A DNA stretch of 64,000 nucleotides from DATMFV01 sp035555975 (GTDB lineage Bacteria; Verrucomicrobiota; Verrucomicrobiia; Chthoniobacterales; Chthoniobacteraceae). The stretch's first letter is position 1; the number at the start of each line of letters is the position of its first letter. The stretch spans positions 23,601 through 87,600 of the forward strand of contig DATMFV010000014.1 of NCBI GenBank assembly GCA_035555975.1. The letters run 5' to 3'. The notes below the pieces were generated by a model that saw only the letters and a list, made by a program, of their open reading frames with translations, searched no databases and was not told the DNA's origin. Position numbers and translations under genes: made by a program. Positions 62,148-64,000 of this stretch are shown piece after piece.

Positions 62148-63470
62148 TCAGAAATCGCATTGCATCTCCTTTGTTTCATCTTGAACGGAAATCCACGTCC
62201 CATCTTCATCCCGAATCGCTTCCCCGCAGTTACTCGCCATTTCAGCAAGCTCGCGCGCCTCCTTGTCGTCTGCCTGTTGCTTCTGAATTCGGCGTGCCTC
62301 TCGTTCCTTTCTCAAAAATTCAGGAATAATGCCGAAGTAGTGCTTTCCGTCCTTCTCAGTGGCAAGTTGTCGGTACGTACTGTAAAGCAAGGAGGGGTTT
62401 GGATGCCCCAGCATGATGGCGGTTTTTGGGGCGTCGCCAAAGGCCGCAAGATGATAGCTGGCAAATGAATGTCGAGCCGCGTTTTGGCTGTACCTCACTC
62501 CTGCTTTTTTCCGAAGACGCTGCATTCGTTTTAAATAGTTTTCGGGGGCTATCTTGCCCTTGTTTTTGTCTTCGGGGAGGCACGCCTTTAGCCATTCTAC
62601 GGCGTTGCTCGATATGCAGTTCACCCGCCGTTTCCGGGCCTTTGAAGCAGCTTCGCTTATATTGACGTAAGGCTCCTCCGCACCCAAGCAGACATCAGCC
62701 CATTCTAGACGGTCAACCTCGTCAACACGGACGCCGCAGAAAAGAACCAAAACCATTGCCGCGCACTCCCTTTTAAATCCGTTATCAAAGGCATACGCCA
62801 AGAGATTCCGCGTGTCATCAAGCGTGAGGATTTTGTTTTTGATGCCCTTTGGTTTTGCTTTTATGAAAGGGACGAAGGAAAAAGGGTTAATCTTGGCGTA
62901 TCCTGCCGTGATGAGAAAGGAATACAGTGCCCGCAGATGTCGGTTGTGCGAATTTTTGGTTGTGTCGCCCCAAGTGGACCTGTTTTGATGAATATAATTC
63001 TGCGCTTGGGTCGGAGTGATATCGGTTGCCAGGCAGTCGTTGAACCTTTTGCAAAAGGGGACGAAGAAACATCGATAGCTTTTGTCCAAATACGTTCGAG
63101 AAGCACCGTCTCTGGTCTTGTGCTTCTTGAAGAGGTCCATCGCCTCCTGAATGGTAATTTTTCCCTGCGGCGGCTTGGCGTACTTCAAAAAAAAGTCCAC
63201 CGCTTCGGAAAGGCTGGCGTCATAGGCGGTGAGCCGAGTCAAAGCATGCCGAACCGACGCTTTGCCGACTTCATCAAGTTCCGAAAGAGCAGCGGGGTTT
63301 TGTAGGGCATTTTTTTCAATCAACTGCCCCCTGAAATATTCCGCCTCCTCCAGAGTGCGGCAGGATTTCAGCTTTCGCTTTCCGTTTACCATTCCAACGG
63401 AGACCTGCCAGCCCTTGTTGCCGCTCCGGTGAGTTCGCTCGTAAATTTGGAAATCGGTTTTGACCCGCAT
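62148..63470 (-). CDS. Tyrosine recombinase (phage-type integrase)
   Basis: 440 residues. An N-terminal arm-binding region (WQVSVGMVNGKRKLKSCRTLEEAEYF), the core-binding SAM-like domain (about 105-200), and the catalytic domain with Arg248 (CGVRVDEVDRLEW), Lys277/280 (SKARKRR), Arg333 in NAARHSFASYH (the usual box II His is Asn330), His356 (MLGHPNPS) and Tyr363 or Tyr366. It is transcribed away from the tRNA-Thr gene, 75 bp from its 3' end, the standard placement for a tRNA-targeting integrase. Confidence 0.93.
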   Translation of the reverse strand: MRVKTDFQIYERTHRSGNKGWQVSVGMVNGKRKLKSCRTLEEAEYFRGQLIEKNALQNPAALSELDEVGKASVRHALTRLTAYDASLSEAVDFFLKYAKPPQGKITIQEAMDLFKKHKTRDGASRTYLDKSYRCFFVPFCKRFNDCLATDITPTQAQNYIHQNRSTWGDTTKNSHNRHLRALYSFLITAGYAKINPFSFVPFIKAKPKGIKNKILTLDDTRNLLAYAFDNGFKRECAAMVLVLFCGVRVDEVDRLEWADVCLGAEEPYVNISEAASKARKRRVNCISSNAVEWLKACLPEDKNKGKIAPENYLKRMQRLRKKAGVRYSQNAARHSFASYHLAAFGDAPKTAIMLGHPNPSLLYSTYRQLATEKDGKHYFGIIPEFLRKEREARRIQKQQADDKEARELAEMASNCGEAIRDEDGTWISVQDETKEMQCDF

Positions 63471-63545
63471 TTATTCTGTATCGCATACTGTTGCGCGGTT
63501 GTCCAGAATAAACCTCCAAATGGCGTAAAGCCTTGATTTAGAGAG

Positions 63546-63618
63546 CGAGCCAGCACCCGGGGTCGAACCGAGGACCTGCTGATTACAAATCAGCTGCTCT
63601 ACCAACTGAGCTATGCTG
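63546..63618 (-). tRNA. tRNA-Thr (anticodon TGT)
   Basis: 73 nt without encoded CCA. Acceptor GCCAGCA/TGCTGGC, D arm GCTC...GAGC, anticodon arm GCTGA-TTTGTAA-TCAGC with anticodon TGT, T arm CTCGG-TTCGACC-CCGGG, discriminator T. The element's att core lies in its anticodon arm, and the 3' part is duplicated at 56875. Confidence 0.95.
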
Positions 63619-63738
63619 GCCTTTGAAGGGTGACGAGAGATGACGGGGAAGGGTGGCCTGCGAATCCCGGCAGGCGGCTAAGATACGGTGGTTTGGGGCG
63701 GTTTCAATCCAAAAGTGACGGGATGGGGGCGTCCCGAA

Positions 63739-63946
63739 TTGCCTCAAATGAAATGACACCGGGGAAGGGTCATTGTGAAGGGAGGAATTGCAACGTTGCC
63801 TCATAACAGATGACACCGGGAGAAATGTCATCGGAGATGAGTCAAACGAGCAGAAGAGACCCGAGTTGCCTCATAAAAAAGGACACCGAAGAAAAGTTTG
63901 AAACGAGGGCACTGCTCTCCCGTTGCCTCAAAATAAAGGACACCGT
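63739..63946. repeat. Four-copy direct repeat array (TTGCCTCA...GACACCG)
   Basis: TTGCCTCA occurs at 63739, 63796, 63866 and 63923, each followed 8-9 bases later by GACACCG. Spacings are 57, 70 and 57 bp, i.e. a 127-bp pair repeated; copies 2 and 4 also share GATGAGTCAA-CGAGC downstream. Read on the other strand the unit is TGTC-N10-12-TGAGGCAA, which recalls the multiple terminal repeats of IS21-family elements. No transposase is present. The rest of 63619-64000 shows no supported gene. Confidence 0.7.
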
Positions 63947-64000
63947 AGCGAATGGCCGCTGCGATGAGTCAACCGAGCTTAAAAGAGTACATTGAGAGAG

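Larger units (their letters stand above)
56901..63591. mobile_element. Integrative element in tRNA-Thr(UGU), about 6.7 kb
   Basis: It is bounded by the 21-bp att core at 56901-56921 and 63571-63591. It has a tyrosine integrase next to the intact tRNA gene, a serine recombinase, a Rep-like gene, an XRE regulator and unknown cargo. Base composition is visibly AT-rich compared with the rest of the window. Confidence 0.8.

Noticed and set aside
63739..63946. CRISPR array
   Set aside because: Repeats are short, diverged and unevenly spaced, and no cas gene is present.

Overview
The window looks like the chromosome of a Verrucomicrobiota bacterium. The DNA is GC-rich. It carries two PEP-CTERM (exosortase-sorted) proteins, a four-gene pseudopilin set that matches the Verru_Chthon cassette A-D described from Verrucomicrobium/Chthoniobacter, a GntR-HTH/LacI-sensor chimeric regulator, and secreted polysaccharide enzymes. 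All family calls are from reading the translations by eye; no search was run.

Layout. (1) 1-5.0 kb, minus strand: prepilin-like H-X9-DG protein, chimeric regulator, PEP-CTERM protein and a large secreted protein running off the left edge, with two candidate operators. (2) 5.0-9.5 kb: nucleosidase-like gene, convergent and overlapping with a DUF4340 gene, two long intergenic hairpin repeats, and a complete IS630 element. (3) 9.5-12.8 kb: exported beta-glucuronidase convergent with an ExuT-type hexuronate transporter. (4) 13.0-30.5 kb: MoxR / DUF58 / BatA-like / VWA operon ending in a 3287-residue exported TPR protein. (5) 30.5-51.7 kb: a glycosaminoglycan-type utilisation locus: LacI regulator, SGSH-like sulfatase, GH20 hexosaminidase, Verru_Chthon pseudopilin cassette, heparinase II/III-like lyase, PEP-CTERM protein, iduronate-2-sulfatase-like enzyme, sugar ABC importer without its ATPase, and a MmgE/PrpD + argininosuccinate-lyase-like pair. 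Three TTTAT-N4-ATAAA palindromes, at 31685, 34868 and 43852, lie in front of its transcription units and probably make it one LacI regulon. (6) 51.7-56.9 kb: decayed accessory DNA with truncated genes (AbiEi-like, DUF3375/JetA-like, integrase) among intact small genes (Rha/P63C, HicBA, two unknowns). (7) 56.9-63.6 kb: an AT-rich integrative element in tRNA-Thr(UGU) with tyrosine integrase, Rep-like protein, XRE regulator, serine recombinase, two GYF_2 proteins and a DUF4145 gene; a duplicated 3' tRNA segment marks the far att site. (8) 63.7-64.0 kb: a four-copy direct repeat array.

How it may work together (inference): lyase and iduronate sulfatase have export signals and would depolymerise and desulfate a sulfated uronic-acid glycan outside the cytoplasm. 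The ABC importer would bring in oligosaccharides. The SGSH-like sulfatase and GH20 lack signal peptides and would finish in the cytoplasm. The pseudopilin cassette is co-regulated with this set, which makes a role in handling the polymer or the enzymes at the envelope the most interesting hypothesis in the window.
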